Assembly: GCF_019800885.1 (NCBI RefSeq)
Contig: NZ_JAHVKE010000001.1
Span: 744,001-808,000 of the forward strand
Length of the DNA: 64,000 nucleotides
From: Maritalea mobilis
GTDB lineage: Bacteria > Pseudomonadota > Alphaproteobacteria > Rhodobacterales > Rhodobacteraceae
Reading direction: 5' to 3'
A program made the position numbers and the translations under genes. This document shows positions 1 through 8,611 of this stretch, in pieces. The notes under the pieces were generated by a model that saw nothing but the letters and a program-made list of their open reading frames with translations, did no database searches and was not told where the DNA came from. Within the stretch, counting starts at the first letter, position 1. Every line of letters starts with the position of its first letter.

Positions 1-738
1 GCCATTGCCGGGGCGCATGACCCGGGGCAGCTGCGCGACCTGACCGACGCGGATGTCGACCGCTATCTTGCCGCGAAGGCGCGCGTCGGCGTTCTGATGA
101 TCACGCTCGCCCCCGAACGCGCCAACCCGCAACAGATTGCGCGGCTGTCCGAGGGCGGCGTCATCGTGGCGCTTGGCCATTCCGATTGCGACTACGACAC
201 GGCCTGCGCCGCGCTGGAGGCCGGGGCGCGCATGGTCACGCATCTGTTCAACGCGATGTCGGGGCTGAATCACCGCCAGCCGGGTCTTGTCGGCGCGGCG
301 CTGGACCGGGCCGCGTGGTTCGGCCTGATCGCTGACGGCCACCATGTGCATGAGGCGGCCCTGCGCCTCGCCCTGCGCGCCCGGCCCGAGGCCGCGATCC
401 CGGTCTCGGACGCGATGGCCGTGGCGGGCACCGACCGGACAGGCTTCGCCCTCAACGGCCGCGCGATCACGCGCAAGGCCGGTCGCCTGACGCTGGAGGA
501 CGGCACATTGGCGGGCGCCGACCTCAGCCTGGTCGAGGGGCTGCGCCATATCCGGCAGGTGATGGATCTGCCATGGCAGGAGGTGTTGCCCATGGGCTTC
601 GACCGGCCCCATCGGCTGCTGTTCGGCACCCCGAACCGGATCACCGAAGGCGCACCGGCCCATCTGCTGAAACTGGAAAAAGGCAATCTGTCGGTTCTGG
701 ACGCCAAGGACTGGCGCGCCCTGCCGGCACAGTCCTAA
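1..738 (+). CDS. nagA: N-acetylglucosamine-6-phosphate deacetylase, C-terminal part (5' end outside window)
   Basis: The frame is open from base 1, so only the last 245 residues are present. NagA removes acetate from GlcNAc-6-phosphate in the cytoplasm, giving glucosamine-6-phosphate for amino-sugar catabolism or cell-wall recycling. Visible amidohydrolase hallmarks: GHSD near fragment residue 59, the family block VTHLFNAMSG with its metal-binding His near 81, DGHHVH near 112-117, and the catalytic Asp in PVSDAM near 137. The C-terminus is complete. The stop overlaps by 4 bp the end of the converging VIT-family gene, so there is no terminator between them. Identity is confident; what lies upstream is unknown. 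Confidence 0.93.
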   Translation, partial: AIAGAHDPGQLRDLTDADVDRYLAAKARVGVLMITLAPERANPQQIARLSEGGVIVALGHSDCDYDTACAALEAGARMVTHLFNAMSGLNHRQPGLVGAALDRAAWFGLIADGHHVHEAALRLALRARPEAAIPVSDAMAVAGTDRTGFALNGRAITRKAGRLTLEDGTLAGADLSLVEGLRHIRQVMDLPWQEVLPMGFDRPHRLLFGTPNRITEGAPAHLLKLEKGNLSVLDAKDWRALPAQS

Positions 739-1451
739 AGCGCCTGCCCAACCAGGGCCCCGATCCCGCCGGTCACCAGCATCGCCGCGACGCCCCAGAA
801 GACCACGCGCATCGCCGCCGGAAGGCGCGGTGCGCCCCCCGCCTGCGCCCCGAGCGCACCCAGCAACGCCAGCGCCAGCAGCGTCGCGGTGGCCACGGTG
901 TATTTCACCGCCTCGAGCGGCGCGAGAATGGCGACGGCCAAGGGAATCGCGGCCCCCGCGGCAAAGGTCAGGGCCGAGACGACGGCGGCCTGCACCGGCT
1001 GCGGCGGGGACAGGTCGGTCAACCCGATCTCGTCGCGCAGATGCGCGCCAAGCGCGTCCTTTTCGGTCAGTTCCTGCGCCACCTGTCGGGCAAGATCCGG
1101 CGACAGCCCGCGCTGTTCGTAGATCGCGGTCAACTCGTCCAACTCACCCTGCGGATTGGCCTCCAGCTCGGCCAGTTCCCGAGCGACATCGGCACGTTCC
1201 ACATCCGCCTGGCTGGAGACCGAGACATATTCACCCGCCGCCATGCTGAGCGCGCCCGCGCTCATCCCGGCAATCCCGGCCAGAAGCACCGTCACCTTGT
1301 CACCCGACCCGGCCGCGACCCCGACCAGCAGCGAGGCCGTCGACAGGATGCCGTCATTGGCCCCCATGACAGCCGCGCGCAGCCAGCCGGAACGCCCCGA
1401 AAGATGCGGCTCGTCATGGGCCGAGGGAATGCCGTGTCCGTTCGGGCGCAT
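735..1451 (-). CDS. VIT1/CCC1-family membrane transporter
   Basis: A 238-residue membrane protein of the VIT (vacuolar iron transporter-like) family, whose eukaryotic members move Fe2+ or Mn2+ out of the cytosol; bacterial substrates are usually unproven. The family start is clear at residues 23-60 (SGWLRAAVMGANDGILSTAS, then a Gly/Ala-rich helix). A charged acidic segment at about 75-140 is the cytosolic metal-binding loop, and three hydrophobic helices fill 165-238. The start codon overlaps the stop of the upstream dehydrogenase gene (ATGA, one shared base), which supports this start and translational coupling. Iron or manganese export is an inference from the family. Confidence 0.85.
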   Translation of the reverse strand: MRPNGHGIPSAHDEPHLSGRSGWLRAAVMGANDGILSTASLLVGVAAGSGDKVTVLLAGIAGMSAGALSMAAGEYVSVSSQADVERADVARELAELEANPQGELDELTAIYEQRGLSPDLARQVAQELTEKDALGAHLRDEIGLTDLSPPQPVQAAVVSALTFAAGAAIPLAVAILAPLEAVKYTVATATLLALALLGALGAQAGGAPRLPAAMRVVFWGVAAMLVTGGIGALVGQAL

Positions 1452-2869
1452 CAGTTTGGCAACCGCATCTTGCCGGGGTTGAAAATATTGAGCGGGTCGA
1501 CCGCCCGCTTGATCGCCGCCATCATCTCCATCGCGCCCGCGCCCAACTCCGCTTCGAGATACCCCGCCTTGCCCTGGCCGATGCCGTGTTCGCCGGTGCA
1601 GGTGCCATCCATCGAGATCGCCAACTCGTTGAGCCAGCCGATGTAGTTCTCGGCGGCGGCGATCTCCTGGCTATTATCGACATCGATCAAGAGCAGGACA
1701 TGGAAATTCCCGTCGCCCACATGGCCCACGACCGGCGCGACGAAGCCCATCTCGGCGGCCTTGTCCTGCGCCGCTGCAACGCAATCGGCCAACCGACTGA
1801 CCGGCACGCAAACATCGGTCGAGATCCCCTTGGCCCCGGGCCGCAGCCCGAGCGAGGCCCAATAGGCGTCATGACGGGCCTGCCACAGGCGGTTGCGCTC
1901 TTCCTCGCGCGTAGTGAAGGAGAAGCCTGTCCCCCCGGCCTCGCCCGCGATCTCGCCAAAGACCTCGGCCTGTTCCGCGACGCCGCCTTCAGTGCCATGG
2001 AATTCCAGCAGCAGAAGCGGCGTTTCCGGCAGACTGAGCTTGGAATAGGCGTTCACGCCCTTGACCGTCAGCGCGTCCAGCAACTCGATACGGGCGACGG
2101 GCAGGCCGTATTGGATGGTGGCGATCACCGCGTCGCAGGCGTCCTTCACGCTTGGGAAGGAGCAGGTCGCGGCCGAGACCGCTTCGGGGATGCCCTGCAA
2201 ACGGAGGGTCATCTCGGTGATGATCCCCAAGGTTCCTTCGGAGCCGACGATCAGCCGCGTCAGGTCATAGCCCGCGCTGGTCTTGCGGGCGCGCGAAGCC
2301 GTCTTGACCACCTCGCCCGAGGGCAGCACGGCGGTCAGCGCCAGCACGTTGTCCTTCATCGTGCCGTAGCGCACGGCGTTGGTGCCGCTGGCGCTGGTGG
2401 CCGCCATCCCGCCAAGCGAGGCATCCGCGCCGGGATCGACCGGAAAGAACAGCCCCGTGTCGCGCAGATGGGTGTTCAGCGCCTTTCGGGTCACGCCGGG
2501 CTGAATGACCACGTCCATATCCTCGGGATGCACCGCCACGATGCGATCCATGCGCGACATGTCCAGCGTCACGCCCCCCGCAGGGGCGTTCACATGCCCT
2601 TCAAGCGAGGTGCCGGTGCCGAAGGGGATGATCGGAACGTGGTATTCGGCGCAGACCCGGACGATCTCCTGCACTTCCTCGGTGCTTTGCGGAAAGATCA
2701 CGGCGTCGGGGGGCTGATTGCGCAGCCACGTGGTCGTGTGGCCATGCTGTTCGCGCAACGCCTGCCCGGTCTCGACCCGGGCCTCGCCCAGTTTCTGGCG
2801 CAGGACATCCAGCGCGGTGGCGATACCGCTTTCGTTCCGTGGCAGATCGACGATCAGGGCCATGGCCAA
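1451..2869 (-). CDS. FAD-binding oxidoreductase, D-lactate dehydrogenase (cytochrome)/GlcD type
   Basis: A 472-residue flavoprotein. Residues about 52-230 form the FAD-binding PCMH domain (PFGTGTSLEGHV near 82-93, with a Gly-rich flavin loop near 150), and the C-terminal half is the FAD-oxidase C domain with the family motifs GHVGDGNFH (about 380-388) and CTGEHGIGQGK (about 426-436). Such enzymes oxidise D-2-hydroxy acids, usually D-lactate or glycolate, and pass electrons to the respiratory chain. Length and motifs favour the single-subunit D-lactate dehydrogenase type over GlcD of the GlcDEF complex, because no glcE or glcF is adjacent. An AAGGA Shine-Dalgarno precedes the start; ATG at 2863 is an equally possible start. 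Confidence 0.9.
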   Translation of the reverse strand: MAMALIVDLPRNESGIATALDVLRQKLGEARVETGQALREQHGHTTTWLRNQPPDAVIFPQSTEEVQEIVRVCAEYHVPIIPFGTGTSLEGHVNAPAGGVTLDMSRMDRIVAVHPEDMDVVIQPGVTRKALNTHLRDTGLFFPVDPGADASLGGMAATSASGTNAVRYGTMKDNVLALTAVLPSGEVVKTASRARKTSAGYDLTRLIVGSEGTLGIITEMTLRLQGIPEAVSAATCSFPSVKDACDAVIATIQYGLPVARIELLDALTVKGVNAYSKLSLPETPLLLLEFHGTEGGVAEQAEVFGEIAGEAGGTGFSFTTREEERNRLWQARHDAYWASLGLRPGAKGISTDVCVPVSRLADCVAAAQDKAAEMGFVAPVVGHVGDGNFHVLLLIDVDNSQEIAAAENYIGWLNELAISMDGTCTGEHGIGQGKAGYLEAELGAGAMEMMAAIKRAVDPLNIFNPGKMRLPN

Positions 2870-2906
2870 TCCTTCTTTCGTGGTCTCGTGGAGGGCTGAC
2901 GCGCCG

Positions 2907-4040
2907 TTACTCGGCGGCCTGCGTCTCGGCCGCGCGGGCCGCTTCCAGTTCCTCGGCCTTCTTCTCGACCTGCTCGACGATGTGGTCGATCATCTGGTCG
3001 TTCGACATCTTGTGGCTCTGCTTGCCGGCCAGATAGACCATGCCGGATCCGGCCCCGCCGCCGGTGAAGCCCACATCCGTCATCAGCGCCTCGCCCGGCC
3101 CGTTCACCACGCAGCCGATGATCGAAAGGCTCATCGGCGTCTTGATGTGTTCCAGCCGCTTTTCCAGCGTCTCGACCGTCTTGATGACGTCGAACCCCTG
3201 CCGCGCGCAGGATGGGCAGGAGATGATGTTGACGCCGCGATGGCGCAGCCCCAGCGATTTCAGGATCTCGAAGCCGATCCGCACCTCTTCCACCGGATCC
3301 GCGGACAGGCTGACGCGCATCGTGTCGCCGATCCCCATCCAAAGCAGGCTGCCCAGCCCGATGGCCGATTTCACCGTGCCGCCGACAAAGCCGCCCGCCT
3401 CGGTGATGCCCATGTGAAAGGGCGCATCCGTCTGTTCGCTCAATTGCTGGTAGGCCGCGGCGGTCATGAAGATGTCCGAGGCCTTCATCGAGATCTTGAA
3501 GTTCAGGAACTCGTTGTCTTCAAGGATCTTGATGTGATCCATGCCGCTTTCGACCATCGCGTCGGGGCACGGCTCACCGTATTTTTCCAGCAGGTGCTTT
3601 TCGAGGCTGCCGGCATTCACGCCGATGCGGATCGAACAGCCATGATCGCGGGCGGCCTTGATGACCTCCTTCACGCGCTTCTCGTCGCCGATATTGCCCG
3701 GGTTGATGCGCAGGCACCCCGCGCCGGCCTCGGCGGCCTCGATCGCGCGCTTGTAGTGAAAATGGATATCGGCCACGAGCGGCACGGGGCTTTCGCGCAC
3801 GATTTCCTTCATCGCCTTGCCGCTTTCGGCATCCGGCACCGAGACGCGCACGATGTCGGCCCCGGCCTCGGCGCAGCGCTGGATCTGTTCGACCGTGGCC
3901 TTCACGTCCGTGGTCAGTGTGTTGGTCATGGTCTGCACGCTGATCGGCGCGTCGCCGCCGACGGGCACGTTGCCGACATAGATCTTGCGGCTTTTGCGGC
4001 GCTCGATATCGCGCCAGGGGCGGACGGGATTGTGCGACAT
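2907..4040 (-). CDS. ispG: 4-hydroxy-3-methylbut-2-en-1-yl diphosphate synthase (flavodoxin)
   Basis: IspG (GcpE), 377 residues, reductively opens methylerythritol cyclodiphosphate to HMBPP in the MEP isoprenoid pathway. The N-terminal TIM barrel starts with the family text [20 protein letters not shown], and the C-terminal domain carries the three [4Fe-4S] ligand cysteines: CPSC near residue 275 and the Cys of [12 protein letters not shown] near 307, with the following Glu. ATG at 4040 was chosen because homologues begin there; a longer in-frame extension to 4121 looks non-coding. It lies between the RodZ-like gene and the FAD dehydrogenase on the same strand, with a 37-bp gap downstream. 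Confidence 0.97.
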   Translation of the reverse strand: MSHNPVRPWRDIERRKSRKIYVGNVPVGGDAPISVQTMTNTLTTDVKATVEQIQRCAEAGADIVRVSVPDAESGKAMKEIVRESPVPLVADIHFHYKRAIEAAEAGAGCLRINPGNIGDEKRVKEVIKAARDHGCSIRIGVNAGSLEKHLLEKYGEPCPDAMVESGMDHIKILEDNEFLNFKISMKASDIFMTAAAYQQLSEQTDAPFHMGITEAGGFVGGTVKSAIGLGSLLWMGIGDTMRVSLSADPVEEVRIGFEILKSLGLRHRGVNIISCPSCARQGFDVIKTVETLEKRLEHIKTPMSLSIIGCVVNGPGEALMTDVGFTGGGAGSGMVYLAGKQSHKMSNDQMIDHIVEQVEKKAEELEAARAAETQAAE

Positions 4041-4162
4041 GTCAGGGCCTTTGCGCTCGGATCCGTTTGGCGCGCAGGATAGACCTGTCGGCGCGGGGCG
4101 ACAACGCCAGAGCGGCGTCAAACGAGGGGATGCGGCGGAATGATCCGGTCAGGCGCGCCCGA

Positions 4163-5416
4163 TCACTGCCCGCCAAGGACAAGTTCGGCGACCTCGGGCA
4201 GGTCCGGGTCGGCATTGGCATCGGCCATCGCATAATTGCTGCTGATCGCATCCGCCGACAATTCCACATCGCGCACGATGGACGCGCCGACCCCGGCCGG
4301 GCCGAGCGTCACGCCATTCACCGCGAAATAGAGCGAGCCCGCATTGCCCGACCGCAACAGCGGCGCGCCATCGGTTTCGGGCAACGCATAACTGTCGCCC
4401 GCGTTCAGCGTGCCTTCGAACAGCGTCGTGCCAGAGGGCGAGGTCACGCGAATCCAAGTCGGGCGCACGGCGAACAGCAACACCTCGTCCGATCCGGTCT
4501 CAGTCACCTGAACCGTCCCGGTTGCGGCCTGCTCGCGATCCGGCGCGGCAACGGCGAACTCCGTGCCCTCAAGCTCGGGATTGGCGCGCAGCCCGGTCAG
4601 GGTGCCCACCTCGTCGGGGTCGAGCGTGGCCAAAGCCTCGTTGCGCGGCGCGATGACGGGCGCTTCCAGCGGTTGCGGACGATACAGCCGGCCAATGCTC
4701 TCGGGCTCGGGCACGGCAATGTCGAAACCCTGCTCGACATCGAACGCGCCTTCGGTCGCCCCGGCAAGCGGGTCGAGCTGCGCCAGGGGCGCGGGGGCAT
4801 CGTCCACCGGCGCGATCTGCAGGCGCTGGATATCGTTCAACACGGCCCACGCGCCGTAGCCGATGCCAAGCGCCAGGACGATCAGCACAGCGAAAGAGCC
4901 AAGCGCCCCCGGTTCGACCCGGCTGAGGACCGAGTCGCGCATCGGCGCGAAGCCGATCGGCGCACGCGCCATGACCTCGTTCGGGTCCACCCGGCGCGGC
5001 ACGTCCGGCGTACTGCGGCGCGCTTCGGCTGCTTGCTTGGCTGAGAAGCCGTGAACCCCGCGGAAGCCGGTCTCGTCGCAGAAGCGGCGGAAGGTCCATT
5101 CCGGGTCCATCTGCAGGTAGCGCGCGTAGGAGCGGACATAGCCGGCGATGAAGCCCGGCGATTGGAACGCGCCCACGTCCCCGTTCTCGATGGCCGCGAT
5201 ATAGGTCGCGCGGATGCGCAATTCGCGCTCCACGTCCAGAAGCGACTTGCCCAGCGTGGCCCGTTCGCCCCGCATCAGGTCGCCCAGAGAGACATCGCTC
5301 AGATCGTAATTCTCGAAATCGGGGCTTGCAGGCTCGGCCGTTGACGGATCGTCACCGTAGGGCATGTTCGTGCCCTCGGTATCCTCGTCCCAATACTGAC
5401 CGTTATCCTGGCCCAT
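4163..5416 (-). CDS. RodZ-like membrane-anchored helix-turn-helix protein (DUF4115 type)
   Basis: A 417-residue protein with an acidic N-terminus, an HTH_25-type domain at about 43-109 (LGDLMRGERATLGKSLLDVE, typical of the RodZ cytoplasmic domain), one transmembrane helix at about 170-193, and a periplasmic C-terminal beta domain (DUF4115) at about 300-417 joined by a Pro/Ala/Glu-rich linker. RodZ bridges MreB and the elongation machinery in rod-shaped cells; the architecture matches but mreB is not in the window. Start set at ATG 5416, with GGGGCAGG upstream; a longer frame reaches 5449. The ispG neighbour is a common alphaproteobacterial arrangement. Function in cell shape is inferred from family architecture. 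Confidence 0.82.
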   Translation of the reverse strand: MGQDNGQYWDEDTEGTNMPYGDDPSTAEPASPDFENYDLSDVSLGDLMRGERATLGKSLLDVERELRIRATYIAAIENGDVGAFQSPGFIAGYVRSYARYLQMDPEWTFRRFCDETGFRGVHGFSAKQAAEARRSTPDVPRRVDPNEVMARAPIGFAPMRDSVLSRVEPGALGSFAVLIVLALGIGYGAWAVLNDIQRLQIAPVDDAPAPLAQLDPLAGATEGAFDVEQGFDIAVPEPESIGRLYRPQPLEAPVIAPRNEALATLDPDEVGTLTGLRANPELEGTEFAVAAPDREQAATGTVQVTETGSDEVLLFAVRPTWIRVTSPSGTTLFEGTLNAGDSYALPETDGAPLLRSGNAGSLYFAVNGVTLGPAGVGASIVRDVELSADAISSNYAMADANADPDLPEVAELVLGGQ

Positions 5417-5572
5417 GCGGCCTGCCCCGTTTACGCCCTGACATACCACATATCGCGGTATGCCCTGTAGCTTTATCCAGATGTTACCCCAAAGCGCGGC
5501 GATTCCCTAGACTCGCCGCGCGACAGGTTGGGTTTAGCATGGGTCCAAGGGGTGTTGCACCAGCAGAAAGCG

Positions 5573-6796
5573 CTACCCGGCCAGTTCGGCGCGATTCAGC
5601 GCACAATGGCTCCAGAGCGCATCCATCGCGTGCACAAGTGCATCCATCATCTTCGGATCATGCACCGGCGACGGCGTGAAACGCAGGCGCTCCGTCCCGC
5701 GCGGGACGGTGGGGAAGTTGATCGGCTGGACGTAGATCCCGAACTCGCTCAGCAGCATGTCGGAGATCTTTTTCGTGTGCACCGGGTCGCCCACGATCAC
5801 GGGCACGATGTGCGAGCCGTGGTCGATGATCGGCAGGCCAAGGCCTTTCAGGCGCAGTTTCAGCACCGCGGCGCGCTCCTGTTGCAGATCGCGCAGCGCC
5901 TGGTCGGTCTTGAGATGACGAACCGAGGCCGCCGCCCCCGCGGCGACCGCCGGCGGGATCGAGGTGGTGAAGATGAACCCCGGCGCGTAGGAGCGCACGG
6001 CGTCGCACATGCGGGCCGAGGCCGCGATATAGCCCCCCATCACGCCAAAGGCCTTACCCAGCGTGCCGTTGATGATGTCCACGCGATGCGCGATGCCCAG
6101 CTGTTCGCTGACGCCACCGCCGCGCGGGCCGTACATGCCGACCGCGTGCACTTCGTCGAGATAGGTCAGCGCGCCGAATTCCTCGGCCAATTCCACCAGC
6201 GCTTCGATCGGGCCGAAATCGCCATCCATGGAATAGACCGATTCGAACGCGATCAGCTTCGGCGCGGCCGGGTCGTCGGCCTCCAGCAACTCGCGCAGAT
6301 GGGCGAGGTCGTTATGACGGAAGATCCGCTTCGCGCCCCCATTGCGGCGGATGCCCTCGATCATCGAGGCATGGTTCAACTCGTCGGAATAGATGATCAG
6401 GCCGGGGAACAGGCGCGGCAGCGTCGAGAGCGTCGCGTCATTTGCGATATAGGCCGAGGTGAAGACCAGAGCGGCCTCCTTGCCGTGCAGGTCGGCCAGT
6501 TCCTCTTCCAGTGCCTTGTGATAGACCGTGGTGCCCGAGATGTTCCGCGTCCCGCCCGAGCCTGCGCCCGTTGCATCCAGCGCATCGTGCATGGCGCCCA
6601 GAACAACCGGGTGCTGCCCCATGCCGAGATAGTCGTTGCCGCACCAGACGGTGATGTCCTGCTCGGTGCCATCGGGCTTTTTCCAGACAGCGTTGGGAAA
6701 CTGCCCCTTGCGGCGCTCGATATCGATGAAGGTGCGATAACGGCCTTCTTCGTGAAGGCGGTCGATGGCTGCGGCAAGCGCGCGGTCGTAATCCAC
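5573..6796 (-). CDS. hemA: 5-aminolevulinate synthase
   Basis: A 407-residue PLP enzyme that condenses glycine with succinyl-CoA to 5-aminolevulinate, the first step of haem and tetrapyrrole synthesis by the C4 (Shemin) route of alphaproteobacteria. The text is close to Rhodobacter HemA throughout: [15 protein letters not shown] near the start, [23 protein letters not shown], and the PLP lysine in [11 protein letters not shown] near 248. I chose GTG at 6796 because homologues start VDY/MDY there and GAAGGGAGA lies just upstream; the frame stays open to 6982 but the extra part is not conserved-looking. An FNR-type palindrome lies at 6954-6967 upstream, suggesting oxygen control. Confidence 0.97.
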   Translation of the reverse strand: MDYDRALAAAIDRLHEEGRYRTFIDIERRKGQFPNAVWKKPDGTEQDITVWCGNDYLGMGQHPVVLGAMHDALDATGAGSGGTRNISGTTVYHKALEEELADLHGKEAALVFTSAYIANDATLSTLPRLFPGLIIYSDELNHASMIEGIRRNGGAKRIFRHNDLAHLRELLEADDPAAPKLIAFESVYSMDGDFGPIEALVELAEEFGALTYLDEVHAVGMYGPRGGGVSEQLGIAHRVDIINGTLGKAFGVMGGYIAASARMCDAVRSYAPGFIFTTSIPPAVAAGAAASVRHLKTDQALRDLQQERAAVLKLRLKGLGLPIIDHGSHIVPVIVGDPVHTKKISDMLLSEFGIYVQPINFPTVPRGTERLRFTPSPVHDPKMMDALVHAMDALWSHCALNRAELAG

Positions 6797-7135
6797 TGGC
6801 GGTCTCCCTTCCGGATGAGCCACCCAGTTCGCGCGGGCGGCCCCAAAAAGACGCTGGCTCTTGATATATCGGACAGCGTTTCGTCCTGTTCGCCGTCCCA
6901 CATAGGACGGCACGGCCAGCAGGGCCAAGTTACAAATCGACGCGCTGTGAACATTGACCTGAGTCAACCAACGGATGAGCATCCGGGTTGCTGAGACCGC
7001 ATGTCGCGTTTGGCACCCACGCCGCCCACCGCCCCGGTCGCCTTTGGCTGGACAGTGCCGTCAGGCGGCGTAGTCTCGCGCCGATCATCGGGCAGTCCGG
7101 CTGCCCACATCCCTTCACGAGCACGAGGCCCTATC
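6797..7135. other. Divergent intergenic region hemA / M20 peptidase
   Basis: These 339 bases separate the divergent hemA and M20 peptidase genes. They hold the hemA ribosome binding site (minus strand, just beyond 6797), an FNR-type palindrome at 6954-6967, a weak minus-strand -10-like element TGTAAC at 6929-6934 placed suitably downstream of that palindrome, and the GAGG Shine-Dalgarno of the peptidase near 7124. I see no further gene. Confidence 0.6.
6954..6967. promoter_or_regulatory. FnrL/FNR-type operator upstream of hemA
   Basis: TTGACCTGAGTCAA is a perfect dyad of TTGAC and GTCAA half sites with a 4-bp centre, matching the FNR family consensus TTGAY-N4-RTCAA. It lies 158 bp upstream of the hemA start. 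In Rhodobacter sphaeroides hemA is known to be under FnrL control, which makes the match meaningful. It could also act on the divergent peptidase gene. Confidence 0.75.
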
Positions 7136-8512
7136 ATGTCCATGGACGCCGTTCTTTCCCGCATCGATTCCGATCTCGACGCCGCCACCGGGCGGCTGTT
7201 CGACCTGTTGCGCATCCCCTCGATCTCGACCGATCCGGCCTATTCCGCCGATGTCGCCCGCGCCGCCGACTGGCTGGCCAGGGAACTGTCGGATCTCGGC
7301 TTCGACGCTTCGGTCCGCCCGACCGACGGGCACCCGATGGTCGTGGCCCATGGCGGCCCCGAGGACGGGCGTCACATCCTGTTCTACGGCCATTATGACG
7401 TGCAGCCCGTCGACCCGCTGGAGCTTTGGTCGCGCGACCCGTTCGATCCGGCGATCGAGGACAAGGACGGCCGCAAGGTCATCCGCGCGCGCGGCGCCTC
7501 GGATGATAAGGGCCAACTCATGACCTTCATCGAGGCCTGCCGCGCCTGGAAGGCCGAGACTGGCACCCTGCCCGCCCGCATCACCATCTTCCTCGAAGGC
7601 GAGGAAGAATCCGGCTCGCCCTCGCTCGTGCCCTTCCTCAAGGCCAATGCCGAGGAACTGAAGGCCGAGATCGCGCTGATCTGCGACACCGGCCTGTATG
7701 CCGAGGGCGTGCCCGGCATCGTGACCCAGTTGCGCGGCCTTCTGGGCGAGGAGATCACCGTCACCGGCCCGGACAAGGATCTGCATTCGGGCCTCTTCGG
7801 CGGGATCGCGATGAACCCGATCCGGGTGCTGACCCGCGTGCTCGCCAACCTCCACGACGCCCATGGCCATGTGCAGGTGCCGGGGTTCTACGACGGCGTG
7901 GCCGAGCTGTCGCCCGAGTTGAAGGAACAATGGAACAATCTCGGGTTTGACGCCGAACGCTTCCTCGGTTCGGTGGGGCTGACCCATCCGGCGGGCGAGG
8001 ACGACCGCACCGGGCTGGAAATGATCTGGTCGCGTCCGACCGCCGAGATCAACGGCATCTGGGGCGGCTATACCGGCGCGGGCTTCAAGACGGTCCTGCC
8101 TTCGCAGGCCCATGCCAAGGTCAGCTTCCGCCTCGTCGCGGGCCAGGACCCCCATGTCCTGCGCGAAAGCTTCCGCGACTGGGTGATCCAGCAAATGCCG
8201 CTGGATTGCCACGTGTCCTTCGAAGGCCACGGCGCCTCGCCCGCCTCGCGGATGGATATCTCGCACCCGGCCTTCGAAATGGCGCGCCAGGCGCTCAGCG
8301 CCGAATGGCCGGGCGAAGCGGCCTTCATCGGCGGCGGCGGCTCGATCCCGGTCGCGGGCTATTTCAAGTCGGTGCTTGAGATGGATGCGCTCTTGGCCGG
8401 GTTCGGCAAGGGTGACGACCAGATCCATTCCCCGAACGAGAAATACGACCTCGACAGTTTCCACCGCGGCACGCGGAGCTGGGCACGCATCCTTGGCGGT
8501 TTCGCGTCCTGA
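7136..8512 (+). CDS. M20-family dipeptidase / metallopeptidase
   Basis: A 458-residue di-zinc peptidase of the M20 (ArgE/DapE/CPG2, PepV-like) family. Metal and catalytic motifs are seen in order: FYGHYDVQPVD (first His and catalytic Asp), GASDDKGQ (bridging Asp), LEGEEESGSPS (catalytic Glu and metal Glu), and the dimerisation-domain loop DLHSGLFGG. The C-terminal GGGGSIPV and the final HSPNEKYDL supply the last ligands. Members cleave dipeptides or N-acyl amino acids; the exact substrate cannot be read from sequence. ATG at 7136 with GAGG upstream is preferred to a longer frame that starts inside the regulatory region; ATG 7142 is possible. Confidence 0.9.
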   Translation: MSMDAVLSRIDSDLDAATGRLFDLLRIPSISTDPAYSADVARAADWLARELSDLGFDASVRPTDGHPMVVAHGGPEDGRHILFYGHYDVQPVDPLELWSRDPFDPAIEDKDGRKVIRARGASDDKGQLMTFIEACRAWKAETGTLPARITIFLEGEEESGSPSLVPFLKANAEELKAEIALICDTGLYAEGVPGIVTQLRGLLGEEITVTGPDKDLHSGLFGGIAMNPIRVLTRVLANLHDAHGHVQVPGFYDGVAELSPELKEQWNNLGFDAERFLGSVGLTHPAGEDDRTGLEMIWSRPTAEINGIWGGYTGAGFKTVLPSQAHAKVSFRLVAGQDPHVLRESFRDWVIQQMPLDCHVSFEGHGASPASRMDISHPAFEMARQALSAEWPGEAAFIGGGGSIPVAGYFKSVLEMDALLAGFGKGDDQIHSPNEKYDLDSFHRGTRSWARILGGFAS

Positions 8513-8523
8513 TCCCTTCTTTA

Positions 8524-8575
8524 TCCCCGAAATATGCTCGGGGAGAGCGCGAGAGGGGCAGACAGCCCCTCTCGC
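8524..8575. terminator. Two hairpins between converging genes
   Basis: Two adjacent perfect inverted repeats sit between the M20 peptidase and the converging MATE gene: TCCCCGA/TCGGGGA (8524-8530 with 8538-8544, 7-nt loop) and a stronger 11-bp stem (8549-8559 with 8565-8575, loop AGACA). Neither is followed by a T run, so they are bidirectional transcription-ending or 3'-protecting hairpins rather than textbook intrinsic terminators. Confidence 0.5.
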
Positions 8576-8611
8576 CCCGGTCGCCCGGCGCGCAGCGCAG
8601 GGCGAAACACC

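Noticed and set aside
6797-6982. N-terminal extension of HemA to an upstream ATG
   Set aside because: A GAAGGGAGA ribosome binding site directly precedes GTG 6796, homologues start there, and the extension overlaps the promoter region.
5528-6994. 488-codon plus-strand frame across hemA
   Set aside because: Antisense to hemA, which matches the Rhodobacter enzyme along its full length.
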